Below are positions 63,864 to 64,000 of a stretch of DNA of 64,000 nt, piece by piece (the stretch's first letter is position 1; the number at the start of each line of letters is the position of its first letter). A program made the translations under genes and the position numbers. The stretch comes from Roseofilum casamattae BLCC-M143 (GTDB lineage: Bacteria; Cyanobacteriota; Cyanobacteriia; Cyanobacteriales; Desertifilaceae), in contig NZ_JAQOSQ010000006.1 in NCBI RefSeq assembly GCF_030068455.1, forward strand, positions 62,001-126,000. The letters are read 5' to 3'. The notes under the pieces are model-generated. The model was not told the origin of the DNA. It did not search any database and saw only the letters and a program-made list of their open reading frames with translations.

Positions 63864-64000
63864 TTAGAACTGATGCAAGAATCGCAGATCGTTGCTATAG
63901 AACCGGCGAATATCATCAATTTGGTGCAAGACCATGGCAAAGCGCTCGATACCAAATCCGGCGGCAAATCCACTGTAAACTTCTGGGTCGTAACCCACAG
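63864..64000 (-). CDS. pheS: Phenylalanine-tRNA ligase alpha subunit, 3' end only
   Basis: Only the last ~45 residues are in the window, ending with TAA at 63864-63866. They read [19 protein letters not shown], then [20 protein letters not shown], then FLHQF, the conserved C-terminus of PheS, which includes part of the Phe-binding active site. The gene continues beyond base 64000. Confidence 0.93.
   Translation of the reverse strand, partial: VGYDPEVYSGFAAGFGIERFAMVLHQIDDIRRFYSNDLRFLHQF

Overview
The window is a contiguous piece of a cyanobacterial chromosome. Evidence: the HIP1 octamer GCGATCGC recurs throughout; core genes are cyanobacterial in type (PxcA/CemA proton-extrusion protein, Tic20 family, cyanophycin synthetase and cyanophycinase, a monocistronic GroEL2-type chaperonin behind a CIRCE element, an FtsH protease, DUF3143 next to a J-domain protein); and there are several short palindromic and AT-rich intergenic repeats of the kinds common in filamentous, non-heterocystous cyanobacteria. 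No rRNA, tRNA or CRISPR array was recognised. Both edges cut a gene: an MscS-type channel at the left and pheS at the right. LAYOUT. 1-6.8 kb: MscS channel, a hybrid histidine kinase with a near-consensus promoter, a possible MITE, a pentapeptide-repeat protein, an unknown protein with an internal duplication, and a histone-deacetylase-family hydrolase. 6.8-11.5 kb: trmD, then the storage-polymer pair cphB-cphA. 11.5-17.4 kb: small conserved proteins, a HAD phosphatase, a methyltransferase, an HtrA/Deg protease and a Spy-like periplasmic protein. 17.4-22.4 kb (minus strand): a three-gene run comprising a protein with a DUF4384-like module, a 92-residue protein and a 1219-residue TPR-CHAT protein with an intact His/Cys dyad and eight nearly identical 126-bp repeats; this is the best candidate for an uncharacterised protease or conflict-type system. 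22.8-30.2 kb: a divergent response-regulator/kinase pair, a Uma2 nuclease, a GH57-like enzyme and a cytosine-deaminase-like amidohydrolase. 30.3-39.6 kb: the most accessory stretch, with an Rpn-type nuclease, a glycosyltransferase, two sulfotransferases, a TerB-like protein, a tRNA-dependent cyclodipeptide synthase (CDPS) of XYP type behind a hairpin and possible leader peptide, and a fusion of a cysteine-less peroxiredoxin domain to a 2OG-Fe(II) dioxygenase. Housekeeping DUF3143 and J-domain genes are interleaved. 39.7-49.5 kb: FtsH, methyltransferases, TM2 protein, rpsF, FAH-family hydrolase, Tic20, groEL2, pxcA. 49.6-60.6 kb: an AddB-like P-loop protein, two GH13 enzymes, glutaminase, a WecG-type glycosyltransferase followed closely by ftsE, and the compact bioB-bioY-lspA run. 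60.7-64 kb: a large BarA-like hybrid kinase (CHASE3, HAMP, kinase, two receivers, HPt) and the 3' end of pheS. HOW THE GENES WORK TOGETHER. Nitrogen storage and release (cphA, cphB, glsA), glycan metabolism (GH57, two GH13, two glycosyltransferases), envelope quality control (HtrA, FtsH, LspA, Spy-like protein) and three histidine kinases dominate. The CDPS and the TPR-CHAT run are the two loci most worth experimental follow-up. All functions are assigned by motif recognition from the translated sequence; no database search was run.
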